Positions 26,230 through 35,115 of a stretch of DNA of 64,000 nucleotides are shown piece by piece. A model generated the notes under the pieces. That model was not told the origin of the DNA and made no database searches. It saw nothing but the letters and a program-made list of their open reading frames with translations. Within the stretch, counting starts at the first letter, position 1; each line of letters starts with the position of its first letter. The DNA is from Pedobacter chitinilyticus. GTDB lineage: Bacteria > Bacteroidota > Bacteroidia > Sphingobacteriales > Sphingobacteriaceae. The DNA is taken from positions 46,603 to 110,602 of the forward strand of contig NZ_QMHN01000002.1 in assembly GCF_003313385.1 (NCBI RefSeq). The letters are read 5' to 3'. A program made the translations under genes and the position numbers.

Positions 26230-26907
26230 TTACCTCATCCCATAGAACCGTTTGATGTTTTCCCTGTCCGCTTCGGATGCAGCGCGTGTCAGGCTCAGCC
26301 TTACGTTCTCATTGTTGAATGCCCTCAGGTCGCTGTAGTTCTCCTCTACCCGGTCGGCCGCATCGTTGATCAGCTCCAGCCTTTGGGCATCGCCCATCTG
26401 GGTTTTGAAACTGTTCACGACCAGCAACAATTGATCAATATTCTTGATGGTCTCCCGAAGAATGCCCGCATAGACGCGCGACATGTACTCGATCTCGGCA
26501 ACCGTAAAATGCCTATCGGCCTTTAGTAATGCCCAGGTGCGCTCAAATTCCTTTACCAGTTGTATCTGTCGCTGGGCCATCTCTGCGATCCTTTTGTAAT
26601 AGCTGATCATCGCCTTGACCCTCCACAGTTCATCGAAATACTGTTGATACTGTTCCCGCTGTTTATCTGTCCACTCGCTGATCTCTCCGAGCTTGAGCTT
26701 GGACATGGCGTTCTCAATGGTCTTCTGCGCATTCTGTAGCCAAATGACCTTATTCTGCTGTCTTTGGATGGCAAGGTCTGCCGCCTTGATCGCCTTGATG
26801 GCTGCTGCCCTGATGAGTCCGAACAGCGGGAATGCCGCAGTGGCTGGCCGGGCAAGGATGCCCACAATGAGTATCGCGCAGCAGATGTTGATAATTAGCT
26901 TTTTCAT
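26230..26907 (-). CDS. Conjugative transposon protein TraI (DUF4141-like), paralogue 1
   Basis: A 225-residue protein with a signal peptide (about 1-23, ending ARPATA) and long helices. The block TQMGDAQRLELINDAADRV near 165 is the diverged form of the MSDDER block in the two following paralogues. Of the three it is closest to what is usually annotated as TraI in Bacteroidetes elements. It lies 14 bases before paralogue 2. Confidence 0.7.
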   Translation of the reverse strand: MKKLIINICCAILIVGILARPATAAFPLFGLIRAAAIKAIKAADLAIQRQQNKVIWLQNAQKTIENAMSKLKLGEISEWTDKQREQYQQYFDELWRVKAMISYYKRIAEMAQRQIQLVKEFERTWALLKADRHFTVAEIEYMSRVYAGILRETIKNIDQLLLVVNSFKTQMGDAQRLELINDAADRVEENYSDLRAFNNENVRLSLTRAASEADRENIKRFYGMR

Positions 26908-26918
26908 GATGTTGGTTT

Positions 26919-27356
26919 TTATCTTATGATTCTTTTGGGGCGGTTGGATAGCTTTTCCTTAGGTGGGGCCATCGCATCGATGACCTGCCGGCAGGTCAGG
27001 ATATTTTTCGGATCGATGATTTCCATTGTTTTGCGGCTGAGTTCCTGATGGTAGCGATCCCTTAGGCTGATATCCATTTGTGATATCACAAAGGCATTGC
27101 ATGCACCCAGCCGCAGGGTGAAATCGCAGATGATCTTTTCGGTATCCGTGTGGCGGGCATAGGTGCTCAATATGATCTTTTCACCGATCCCCTTTTCTCT
27201 GCCCAGCATGGACTGGAAAAGATATTTCTCCAGACTTGGCCCCAAATCGTCCGAGTATCCCCCATTGGTCTGGAATGCTCCCTGCCAGCCTTTTGCCATC
27301 AGCTGGGCCGAAAGCGAGCTGACCTCCTTCAATAATTTTTCTATGTATTCCCTCAT
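26919..27356 (-). CDS. Small conjugation-operon protein in the TraH position
   Basis: A 145-residue soluble protein with no signal peptide or membrane helix. It starts helical (MREYIEKLLKEVSSLSAQLM) and ends in a basic tail (PKEKLSNRPKRIIR). I do not recognise a family. It lies 3 bases after traG and 11 bases before the traI paralogues, so it belongs to the transfer operon. Confidence 0.6.
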   Translation of the reverse strand: MREYIEKLLKEVSSLSAQLMAKGWQGAFQTNGGYSDDLGPSLEKYLFQSMLGREKGIGEKIILSTYARHTDTEKIICDFTLRLGACNAFVISQMDISLRDRYHQELSRKTMEIIDPKNILTCRQVIDAMAPPKEKLSNRPKRIIR

Positions 27357-27359
27357 CGC

Positions 27360-29831
27360 CTAGTGCTGTTTTGATCTGATCTCCTGTGCCATGGCGGCAA
27401 TCGCCTTTTTCATGTCCCCTCCGTTTTCGGCGGCAAATTCCATCAGCCTGACCTTTTCGGTCTGTTCAGTGGTATAGGCCAGGTATTCCTCAAGGCTTAC
27501 CTCCGTTCGATAAACCTTGCTCAGCATACCGCCCAGGCTGATGAATACTTCCTTGTATTTTCTGAGCGGATCGTTGGACCTGTTGACCGATAGCACCAGT
27601 GCCTTTTCCTTTTCGGTAAGCCCGAGCAGTTCCTGTATCTGGTCGAACTTGTTCTGGTACTTGCTCTGATCGAGCAGTATCTTGCAATCGCTGTTGTTGA
27701 TGATCGCCTGTTTGACCACAGGCGATGAAATGATATCCTCCACATCCTGGGTCACCACGATGGCTTCCCCGAAGAATTTCCTTACCGTTTTAAAGAGGTA
27801 TTTGATGTACTCTGCGAAGCCTTCCTTCATCAGCGCTTTCCAAGCCTCTTCGATCAATATCATTTTCCTTACGCCTTTCATCTTTCTCATCTTGTTGATG
27901 AACACTTCCATGATGATGATCGTCACTACCGGGAACAGGATCGGATGGTCCTTAATGTTATCCAGCTCAAAGACGATGAAGCGCTCCTGCAGCAGGTTGA
28001 GGTTTTCTGTAGCGTTCAGCAGGTAATCGAACTCACCTCCTTCAGCATAGGGACGCAGCACGTAAAGGAAATTATTGATATCAAAATCCTTTTCCTTTAC
28101 CTGTTGGCCATGCAGTACCGGGACATAATCATCCTTTAAAAAAGTATAAAAGGTATTGAAGCAGGGAAAGATTTCCGGGTACTGTTCAAGATGCGAATAG
28201 TAGCCCGTGATGGCGTTGGACAGTGCTACATACTCACTACGTTTGAATTCTTCATCATCCTTTTTCCAAAGTGCCAATAGCAGGGTCTTGATGCTCTCTT
28301 TTTTCTCCGTGTCCAGGCTATCGCCCTCTCCGATGTAAAAGGGATTGAACCTGATGGGGCTGCTTTCCGAATAGGTGAAATAATACCCCTTTACCATATC
28401 GCAGAGCCCCTTGTAGGAATGACCTACATCGACCAGTACGACATGCGTCCCCTGTTCGTAATAGCTCCTGACCATATGGTTGGTAAAAAATGATTTTCCG
28501 CTGCCCGATGGTCCGAGTATGAACTTGTTCCGGTTGGTACAGATGCCCATCTTCATCGGTTCATCACTGATATCGACATGCACTGGCCTTCCCGTTAGAC
28601 GGTCTCCCAAACGGATGCCCATCGGACTGAGGGAGGACCGGTAACCGGTCTCCAGGTTCAAAAAACAGGTTGCCTGTTCGGTGAACGTATCGAAGGTATC
28701 GTTCATCGGAAAGTCGGCGGCATTGCCTGGAATGCCCGCCCAGAATATCTGAGGAGCACCGAGTGTTTCCTGTTTGGCCACTGCATCCATCTGTGCAAGT
28801 GCAGAGGAGACCATGTTCTTCAGGTCCTTCAGTTCCTCCCTGCTATCGCTCCATACCAGCACATTGAAGTGCGCCTTTACCGGCAGTCGCTGCTGGGAAA
28901 TGGCCTCGTTCAGAAAATCGTTTGTCGCATCCCTTGCGATCAGGTTTTCCCTGCTATAAGCGGATAAGGATTGCAGCCGTAATCTCTTGCTTTCAAGCTT
29001 TTGTATCGTCTTTGCAGAATCTTCTATAAAAATATATTGGCTGTACAGGTGATTGCAGGGAAGTAACTGTCCAAGTGTGCAGGCAAAGCCAACAGAGAAT
29101 TTTGTGCGGTCGGTCGAATATTTATCATAGTTGATCCTGCTACCGCATAGCGATGGAAGATCCTGTGCATCGGCCAGGGTATATAGCTGGCAGTATTTGT
29201 CACCGACCAGTAGGCCTTCATCGAAAACAATATCACGGATAATCATCTCCTCCCATTTATCGGAAAGCTGCATATATTTTTCGATCAGTCCCCTTTTGCG
29301 GCCCTGGCTTTTGAGCTGGTCAGCTTTGATCCGCTCGAGCTTTACGAAACCACTGTCCTCCATGATACGTCTGAACTGTCCGGTGCTATCCAGGAAATCC
29401 TGCAGCAGCTGCACGCTCAGGGTCTGCTCGGGAACAATGGTTGTGCGGATGAGATTGGAGAAAAGCGAGGTGCTGATCTTTCTGCCCGAAGGTTTTTTGG
29501 TGAGCATGATGTAGCACTCATGGTCAAGGAACGGCCTTTCGTTGAAGAAACGGTCGCTGCTCCTGTTCAAAAAACTATCATCGGCCTTATTGAAATCAGG
29601 CCGGAACGTGCTTTCTACAAACCAATCCTGCTTGCAGAAGATACTGTGTTTGGGAAGTATCTTGATGGCCTTGATCCACGCCTGATGAAAGGCTTCATAC
29701 TCCTGGTTGGAAAGCGTGAATATTTCGGGCAGGTGAGCCCTGAATATAACGGTAATGTCCCCCGATTTGCTCAGTATACAATCGTGCTCCACATCCATGA
29801 TTGGTAAAATTTCCTCCAGCCTCTTTTCCAT
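27360..29831 (-). CDS. Conjugation ATPase TraG (VirB4 family)
   Basis: An 823-residue ATPase of the VirB4/TraG type. The N-terminal half (about 1-420) is the VirB4-specific domain. Walker A GPSGSGKS is at 440-447, and the Walker B region is KMILIEEAWKAL near 655-666. Typical Bacteroidetes TraG features are the IMDVEHDCILSKSGD start and the VVTQDVEDIISSPVV block. It energises assembly and substrate movement in the mating channel. It is not the coupling protein, which is absent from the window. Confidence 0.9.
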   Translation of the reverse strand: MEKRLEEILPIMDVEHDCILSKSGDITVIFRAHLPEIFTLSNQEYEAFHQAWIKAIKILPKHSIFCKQDWFVESTFRPDFNKADDSFLNRSSDRFFNERPFLDHECYIMLTKKPSGRKISTSLFSNLIRTTIVPEQTLSVQLLQDFLDSTGQFRRIMEDSGFVKLERIKADQLKSQGRKRGLIEKYMQLSDKWEEMIIRDIVFDEGLLVGDKYCQLYTLADAQDLPSLCGSRINYDKYSTDRTKFSVGFACTLGQLLPCNHLYSQYIFIEDSAKTIQKLESKRLRLQSLSAYSRENLIARDATNDFLNEAISQQRLPVKAHFNVLVWSDSREELKDLKNMVSSALAQMDAVAKQETLGAPQIFWAGIPGNAADFPMNDTFDTFTEQATCFLNLETGYRSSLSPMGIRLGDRLTGRPVHVDISDEPMKMGICTNRNKFILGPSGSGKSFFTNHMVRSYYEQGTHVVLVDVGHSYKGLCDMVKGYYFTYSESSPIRFNPFYIGEGDSLDTEKKESIKTLLLALWKKDDEEFKRSEYVALSNAITGYYSHLEQYPEIFPCFNTFYTFLKDDYVPVLHGQQVKEKDFDINNFLYVLRPYAEGGEFDYLLNATENLNLLQERFIVFELDNIKDHPILFPVVTIIIMEVFINKMRKMKGVRKMILIEEAWKALMKEGFAEYIKYLFKTVRKFFGEAIVVTQDVEDIISSPVVKQAIINNSDCKILLDQSKYQNKFDQIQELLGLTEKEKALVLSVNRSNDPLRKYKEVFISLGGMLSKVYRTEVSLEEYLAYTTEQTEKVRLMEFAAENGGDMKKAIAAMAQEIRSKQH

Positions 29832-29867
29832 CTCGTTTACCTAATTATTGGTTGTACTATCTATGTG

Positions 29868-30767
29868 TTATAGCAGCGGTCTTTTCCGTTTGCCCCGTGA
29901 CTGCTTTTTTTCCTGCCTGGCGACCTCCTTCAGTTTCTCGGTCCTGACCATAAGGCTATCGGCAAGACGTTCCCTGTTGGCACGAATGGCCTCAGGTATA
30001 TTGGTGTCTTTCATCGGTATGACCACCGCTTCCAGCTTGGGGCGGGCAGGGTATTTAACCAGCCATGCGGTCGGCCCCATACCACTCTTGATGCCATATC
30101 CCACAGGATCAAGCTCAAACTCGCTCGGCACTGCAATGGCCTTCACCTGTTCGGGAATTGATACGGCGTCATGGTCCAGCAGGTATTCGCATTTCTTTAC
30201 GGTATCGTACAAGAACATATAGCGATCGTTCTCAAAGTCAGGCTCCAGCTGGTTCAGGTGGATCTTGGTAACGTGCGTCATGGGCTCTGAATGCACGTGT
30301 CTCAGTTCTGCCAAGCGCAGATCGATTGTAAACTCGTCACCGCAGATCTCGATCACAGGCAGCTTTCCGCTCAGGCGCATGGCCAGTTCGGCATCCACCA
30401 GATGTACCCTATTATCGCTGGTGCGGCTTTCCCTGTTGAAGGCTGAAATGGACTCCGCATCCTTCCAGAAATCTTCTTTGCCCAGCTCAAGCGGTAGCCT
30501 GATGTGGATGGCCTCCACAATGTCGTCAGGACCGTCCGAACCTCTTACCGGCATCATTGTCCTGGCGTCCAGCGACACCTTGTAGTGTCCACTATCTTCC
30601 ACCAGCTCGGCCAGCAGGATCTTGCAATCGGAATTTTCAGACCGGACCAGCACCTGTTCCGCACTGTCCAAATGGAACAGTTCATCGGCAATCAGCACGC
30701 TATTCTCTTTCACCTGTATCGGATACCTCATCTCTCTGCTGCTTGGTTTAATTATGCTATAGCGCAT
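29868..30767 (-). CDS. Repeated-module protein in the transfer operon, paralogue 3
   Basis: A 299-residue soluble protein of no family I know. It has one clear copy of a module of about 100 residues: LPVIEICGDEFTIDLRLAEL at about 134-153, then MFLYDTVKKCEYLL, then FELDPVGYGIKSGM at about 216-229. A more diverged copy seems to fill the first 110 residues. The C-terminus is basic (KKQSRGKRKRPLL). The two genes upstream encode proteins with the same module. It lies just before traG, so a role in transfer or as element-borne cargo is open. Confidence 0.65.
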   Translation of the reverse strand: MRYSIIKPSSREMRYPIQVKENSVLIADELFHLDSAEQVLVRSENSDCKILLAELVEDSGHYKVSLDARTMMPVRGSDGPDDIVEAIHIRLPLELGKEDFWKDAESISAFNRESRTSDNRVHLVDAELAMRLSGKLPVIEICGDEFTIDLRLAELRHVHSEPMTHVTKIHLNQLEPDFENDRYMFLYDTVKKCEYLLDHDAVSIPEQVKAIAVPSEFELDPVGYGIKSGMGPTAWLVKYPARPKLEAVVIPMKDTNIPEAIRANRERLADSLMVRTEKLKEVARQEKKQSRGKRKRPLL

Positions 30768-30848
30768 TTCAAAACTTAAGGGAGCCCTTTCCCCTTTTTT
30801 ATCTTCTTCTTCGCCATTGGTTCAAAGGTTCTTTTGTTTGAACTGAGG

Positions 30849-31649
30849 CTACAGATGTCTTCCTTTTTTTCTTTGCGGTTTTATCGTAAAGGGTAAATCA
30901 TCTACGTAATCTCCTCTTTTGCGTTCAATATTTTTATGGATATGGTTTGCCACAAACGTTTCTGCTAATGGATAAATTCTTGCCTTTAGCTCATGTTGTA
31001 GCGGATATTTTCCCAATAGTGAAAGCTCATCAATGTTTTGCTTTCTTGCCACACCGATAGGATCAAGCCACAATTCATGAGGCAATTCTATCATGACGGT
31101 ATTTGGTGGTTCCTTTGTTATTTTATCAATATCTAAGTTTACGATATGATGCTTCTTATGGTCATAAAGAAAAACATAATTACCGTTGCCATTAATCGAA
31201 AGCATTTTTAGGATGATCCTCTTTGTTTGGTCATCTACGCTGTGCAACTCACCAAGCCTTACATCCACATGGTATTCCTTGCCCGCTATATCAATTTGTG
31301 GCAGCACTCCTTTCAAGCGTTTTTCGATTAATTTGGGATCGCAGCTTAGTCCGCTATCATCGGTTGGTAGGCTCTGTCTTTCTAAACCGTACTTGATACA
31401 AATTCCTTCAGGATCTAAAACTACCATCTGTCCGATAATATGTTTTTCATAAAGCGGATGCGGTGTTTCTGAAAGCCCCTGCAGCATCGGCTCAACATGT
31501 AATGCATAGCCACCTCCTTCACGGTCCATATTGTGGAAACTCACCCTACAATCGGGATATTCCTTGTGCCTTAATTCTGCAAAGGCTACATCTACGATCA
31601 TGCTGATCCCGTCTATGACTATCTCGGGTAATTTTCTTTGTGCCTTCAT
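30849..31649 (-). CDS. Repeated-module protein in the transfer operon, paralogue 2
   Basis: A 266-residue soluble protein with two copies of the module: copy one from LPEIVIDGISMIVDVAFAEL to VLDPEGICIKYGL (about 8-110), copy two from LPQIDIAGKEYHVDVRLGEL to LWLDPIGVARKQNID (about 134-229). The tail is basic (KPQRKKGRHL). The gene is visibly richer in A and T than both neighbours, which suggests it joined the operon from another source than its paralogues. The flanking gaps (81 and 84 bases) are longer than elsewhere in the operon. Function unknown. Confidence 0.65.
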   Translation of the reverse strand: MKAQRKLPEIVIDGISMIVDVAFAELRHKEYPDCRVSFHNMDREGGGYALHVEPMLQGLSETPHPLYEKHIIGQMVVLDPEGICIKYGLERQSLPTDDSGLSCDPKLIEKRLKGVLPQIDIAGKEYHVDVRLGELHSVDDQTKRIILKMLSINGNGNYVFLYDHKKHHIVNLDIDKITKEPPNTVMIELPHELWLDPIGVARKQNIDELSLLGKYPLQHELKARIYPLAETFVANHIHKNIERKRGDYVDDLPFTIKPQRKKGRHL

Positions 31650-31733
31650 AAGTTGACTTTTATAAATAAGTTGCCTGGTTCCCTGAACTAATGGCTTTGG
31701 CTAATCGCTTTTGCTAATGCATTCAGTTCACTT

Positions 31734-32912
31734 TCAAAACTTGCGGGAACGCCCTTTTTCCTTCTTTGCTGACACCTTTTTGGCCCTTGGAACAATGTTT
31801 TCCGCGATGTGCTTCTTAATGTTTTCCTGTACAAGCTTATCGACGCCCATTTCTTCCCATTCGACCTTGCGAGCAACGTAGTGCATCCTGACACCTGTCT
31901 CCTTGAGGTTGCTCAACTCATCAACTCCCAGATAACGGTTGTAGCCGACACGGTCCATGTCCTCTGGCGATTGTATTTCGACCAGGATAAGGCCCTTTGG
32001 AATTTCAAGGATTTCGTTTGACACATGTCTTAGCTCATGCTTTACCGCGTCATAGGGAAAGATATAAGTGCCGCTTTGATCTGCACGATAGACTTCTATA
32101 TCATCGAAACGGATACCAGCCGCGCTGAAATCATCTTTGGGCCTTAATTCCCGCAGGCGGTGATCTACGAAAAATATCTGTCCTGCGATATCTACCGTAA
32201 CCAACATACCGGCCCTTCTTTGCTGAAGGGCTTGCTGATCGACGATCAGATCGAAATCTGTCTTACCGGCCATCTCATCCATCTTCAGGCCATACTTGCG
32301 GGCCATACCTTCGGGATCGAGCACCACCAGTTCGGGGATTTTTACCAGCTTCACATCTTTATCGCCAGTACGGACTATCTTAACAGCTCTTCTTTCCCCT
32401 TTTTTGAAATGAAACTGGTAACCATTTCCATTTTCGGACATGTCCTTCAATACCGAAATCGTATTGGTGGAATACATCTTATCACGAAGCTCCATCCTCT
32501 CGACATCTATCCAGAATTCAGCGCCATGGATTTTAAAGACAGGAAGGATCTCTGCTGTCGGGGGAGCAAGCTTTACAGGATCATTGGGCCTACCGAGATG
32601 TATATTCCATCGATGGTCCTTACTGAACGAGTTCATTTCCGATATGAACAGGGGATCGTTCCAAAATTCTTCCTGCATAATCTCATTGGGTACAAATACT
32701 CCAAAGGAAAGCCGTTGTGTATCCTCCCACTCCATAAGTTCCCGTTGCGGCAACCTTGTATCCTTGCGGAGCAGAGCTGTTGAATGCGGACCTTCATCTT
32801 TCATGTCGGCCAAATAAAGTATATCATCCGGTTTATCGATCCTGATAAAAGCCTGGTTTTCGAAATCTACCCTGTAGCCGATATCTGCGATGTATAAAAT
32901 CTTCTCTTCCAT
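31734..32912 (-). CDS. Repeated-module protein in the transfer operon, paralogue 1
   Basis: A 392-residue soluble protein with two clear module copies: LPVFKIHGAEFWIDVERMEL to VVLDPEGMARKYGLK (about 125-215) and VTVDIAGQIFFVDHRLREL to VGYNRYLGVDEL (about 238-340). A diverged third copy may start at the N-terminus. The C-terminus is strongly basic (RAKKVSAKKEKGRSRKF), as in the two paralogues, which hints at binding to nucleic acid or to the membrane. It lies 3 bases after traF. Confidence 0.65.
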   Translation of the reverse strand: MEEKILYIADIGYRVDFENQAFIRIDKPDDILYLADMKDEGPHSTALLRKDTRLPQRELMEWEDTQRLSFGVFVPNEIMQEEFWNDPLFISEMNSFSKDHRWNIHLGRPNDPVKLAPPTAEILPVFKIHGAEFWIDVERMELRDKMYSTNTISVLKDMSENGNGYQFHFKKGERRAVKIVRTGDKDVKLVKIPELVVLDPEGMARKYGLKMDEMAGKTDFDLIVDQQALQQRRAGMLVTVDIAGQIFFVDHRLRELRPKDDFSAAGIRFDDIEVYRADQSGTYIFPYDAVKHELRHVSNEILEIPKGLILVEIQSPEDMDRVGYNRYLGVDELSNLKETGVRMHYVARKVEWEEMGVDKLVQENIKKHIAENIVPRAKKVSAKKEKGRSRKF

Positions 32913-32915
32913 TTT

Positions 32916-33248
32916 CTATTTCCTTTCCTGGTTTTTCAGTGTAATGAACTTTGCCCTGCTCCTTATCCTGATGGCTTTGGGAATACTCCTTTGGGCCAGC
33001 GTTTTCATCAGGCCATGCTCCCCATATTTGTTGCTCATCCCATAGATCTTCACAACAAGGACGGTTCCCAAAAAGCCGATGATTACCACACATATCAATG
33101 GCGGTAGGCCGATGATGTACATAATGGCAAACACGATCAACAGCGCCACCACCCCCGCCCCGAGGTACCAGATGTACTGTGCCTTCAATCCCTTGAATTC
33201 AATGCTCTGGTTAATGCCCTTGTTGATTTGATATACACTGTTGCTCAT
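32916..33248 (-). CDS. Conjugative transposon protein TraF (DUF4133, VirB3-like)
   Basis: A 110-residue protein with two adjacent membrane helices (about 27-49 and 49-68). The start YQINKGINQSIEFKGLKAQY and the end RSIPKAIRIRSRA are typical of DUF4133. TraF corresponds to VirB3 and normally sits next to TraE and TraG; here it is split from traG by three module genes. Confidence 0.88.
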   Translation of the reverse strand: MSNSVYQINKGINQSIEFKGLKAQYIWYLGAGVVALLIVFAIMYIIGLPPLICVVIIGFLGTVLVVKIYGMSNKYGEHGLMKTLAQRSIPKAIRIRSRAKFITLKNQERK

Positions 33249-33272
33249 TTTGATATTTTTGGTAATGTTGGA

Positions 33273-33698
33273 TTAAAGTTCCCGGTGTACGATGGCGATG
33301 ATGGCATGGCGCAGCTTAGTGTTGTCGACTTCCGCTTCGGTCGAAAAGCCAAAACCTTCAAAAGCATCGGCACAGCGTTCCATGATGCCTATGACCTTCG
33401 AGGTAAGTACACCCTGCTCCCTTAGTGCCGTAAACTCGCGCGGATACTCCTGCTCGATAACGGCCTTGAGGTAATTGAATTTTGAAGGCAGTAGTTCTGC
33501 CGTCATCAATGCCATATACCGCTCTATCATTTCATCATTGGTCATCCGTGCTATGTGGTGTTTTTCCAACTGCTCCATAGCAAGCTCAACTTTGTCATTG
33601 ATGTACTGTGGAATGGAAAAACCACCTGTCCTCACCAATAGCTCCGGATTGTTCACCACGATATAGTGGTGCAGTCTTTCTTTCAGCAACTCTTTCAT
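33273..33698 (-). CDS. DUF1896-like protein within the transfer operon
   Basis: A 141-residue soluble helical protein. The start (MKELLKERLHHYIVVNNPELL, then SIPQYINDKVE) and the block SKFNYLKAVIEQEY resemble DUF1896, a family common in Bacteroidetes conjugative elements. Its place between traE and traF is unusual for the classical order. Function unknown. Confidence 0.6.
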   Translation of the reverse strand: MKELLKERLHHYIVVNNPELLVRTGGFSIPQYINDKVELAMEQLEKHHIARMTNDEMIERYMALMTAELLPSKFNYLKAVIEQEYPREFTALREQGVLTSKVIGIMERCADAFEGFGFSTEAEVDNTKLRHAIIAIVHREL

Positions 33699-33707
33699 CG
33701 TGTTATG

Positions 33708-34040
33708 CTATATGCCAAAGAATGATCTGATCACCGTTGCCACCACTACCAGGAAAACGCAGCTGCCAAACCAGGCACTGGCCACCTTGCTGGTATCGGG
33801 ATCGCCCGCATTCCATTTCTGGTACACCTTGATCGCCCCGATCAGGCCCAGGATCGCACCGATGGCGTACATCAGCTGCGTTCCCGAATTGAAATATCCC
33901 CTGACCTCGTTGTTGGCCGCATCGATCCCCGCGTTGCCACCCTGTGCACTTGCCTGCCAGGCCATAAAATTCAGCAGTGCCCACACTGCAATTCCCACAG
34001 CTCCCGCTGCGCTTCTGATCTTATCTTTCTCACTTTTCAT
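33708..34040 (-). CDS. Conjugative transposon protein TraE (DUF4134, VirB2-like)
   Basis: A 110-residue protein with a signal-like helix (about 13-32, ending in ASAQ) and two further hydrophobic helices (about 53-70 and 88-108). DUF4134 marks: GIDAANNEVRGYF and KVYQKWNAGDPDTSK. TraE is the likely pilin subunit (VirB2-type) of the transfer system. It lies 9 bases before the DUF1896-like gene. Confidence 0.88.
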   Translation of the reverse strand: MKSEKDKIRSAAGAVGIAVWALLNFMAWQASAQGGNAGIDAANNEVRGYFNSGTQLMYAIGAILGLIGAIKVYQKWNAGDPDTSKVASAWFGSCVFLVVVATVIRSFFGI

Positions 34041-34183
34041 ATCCTTGATCTTTATTCTCTTTAAAAAAGGGAGCGGACAGCATCACGCCTTTCCCCAGCA
34101 CCAATCCCGCTGCCCGTCTCCCCGTTGTACCGGAGCCGTAAACCACCCTACTTGCCTACTATGAAACCGGTCTCCGGTAATGC

Positions 34184-34621
34184 TTAGCGGGACAGGTTCT
34201 CCCACTCCTGCTCCAGTTCCTGCTCACTGAACGCTATCCCGCAATTTTCTCTGGCCTTTTCAATGATGTAGTTGTTGAGCGCATATCGGTAGCCGGGACG
34301 GCCCAACCCGCCAAAGCTTGCAACTCTTGAGCGGAGCTGATTGAGCAGCTCCTGTTTGGTTGCCTGTTTTCCCGGCTCCAACATATGCGCGATATCCTCG
34401 ATGGTCCCTTCCAGATCCACCATCAGTTCGCCCAGCGGACTGTCATCGGTCTTCTCTTCCCATGCGTCTGTCTCTGTTTTTGTCGCTCTGCGATCCCTGA
34501 TGCGCAGCAGCATCTCCTTCCTGTAGTAGATCAGCAGCACGGCCACGTAGTAGAGCGTAATCAGTACCGCCGCTGCCATCAGGTACTGTCCCCATGTAAT
34601 GTCTTTGAATAAGTTGCTCAT
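34184..34621 (-). CDS. Membrane-anchored protein at the head of the transfer operon
   Basis: A 145-residue protein with one membrane helix near the N-terminus (about 12-33, LMAAAVLITLYYVAVLLIYY) and a cytoplasmic helical domain. I do not recognise a family. It is the first gene of the left-facing operon, 143 bases upstream of traE. On its strand, CAACTTTG about 40 bases before the ATG differs from the TAnnTTTG promoter box by one base. Confidence 0.6.
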   Translation of the reverse strand: MSNLFKDITWGQYLMAAAVLITLYYVAVLLIYYRKEMLLRIRDRRATKTETDAWEEKTDDSPLGELMVDLEGTIEDIAHMLEPGKQATKQELLNQLRSRVASFGGLGRPGYRYALNNYIIEKARENCGIAFSEQELEQEWENLSR

Positions 34622-35115
34622 CGTCGTATCGATTAATGGTTATTGAAATCTTCGATACAAAGTTGGCCACGGCAACAGCGCATCTCTGACACCGCCATAG
34701 CACTACCAACTATTATTTTTGATTTTTTTTAAAAGGGCGGGATAGCGGCTGGGATCGGGTTTCAAGTGGAATTGAATGGAAGCGATATGAATTTTCCGCT
34801 GAAAAGAGTACACCGCTGCTGGAGTACCGATTTTCTATTTGCGCTCTTCGCTTTGGCAAGGCATCACCAACCTTAATGATTGTGCAAGAAAATAGAGATG
34901 CCAACTAGTGCAATTACAAAGATTGTTCTCATTGCAGAAGGTAGCACAAGTGCTAAAATCAGCTAGGGAAACACAAAAATTTTCAGCTCTGCAATCATCG
35001 TAGGACGCTAGGGAAACCATGGGCCGCGTAAAGAGATATCCTCTTGAACATTTTTTTCATCTGCCAGCCGTGACTATTTCTTTGGCAAACGTCTTATAGG
35101 AAAACAGTCGAAATC
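34622..35115. promoter_or_regulatory. Divergent control region between the transfer operon and fecR
   Basis: About 490 bases without a gene. It must hold the promoter of the left-facing transfer operon and of the right-facing fecR-SusCD operon. The sequence GCTAGGGAAAC occurs twice as a direct repeat, at 34962-34972 and 35007-35017 (45 bases apart), close to the fecR start. Short frames here (34713-34904 and 34835-35020, minus strand) have no support. Confidence 0.45.

Noticed and set aside
34962..35017. Direct repeat GCTAGGGAAAC as an attachment site
   Set aside because: It lies in the middle of the element between two element operons, is only 11 bp and has no integrase gene near; at most it is a regulator site.
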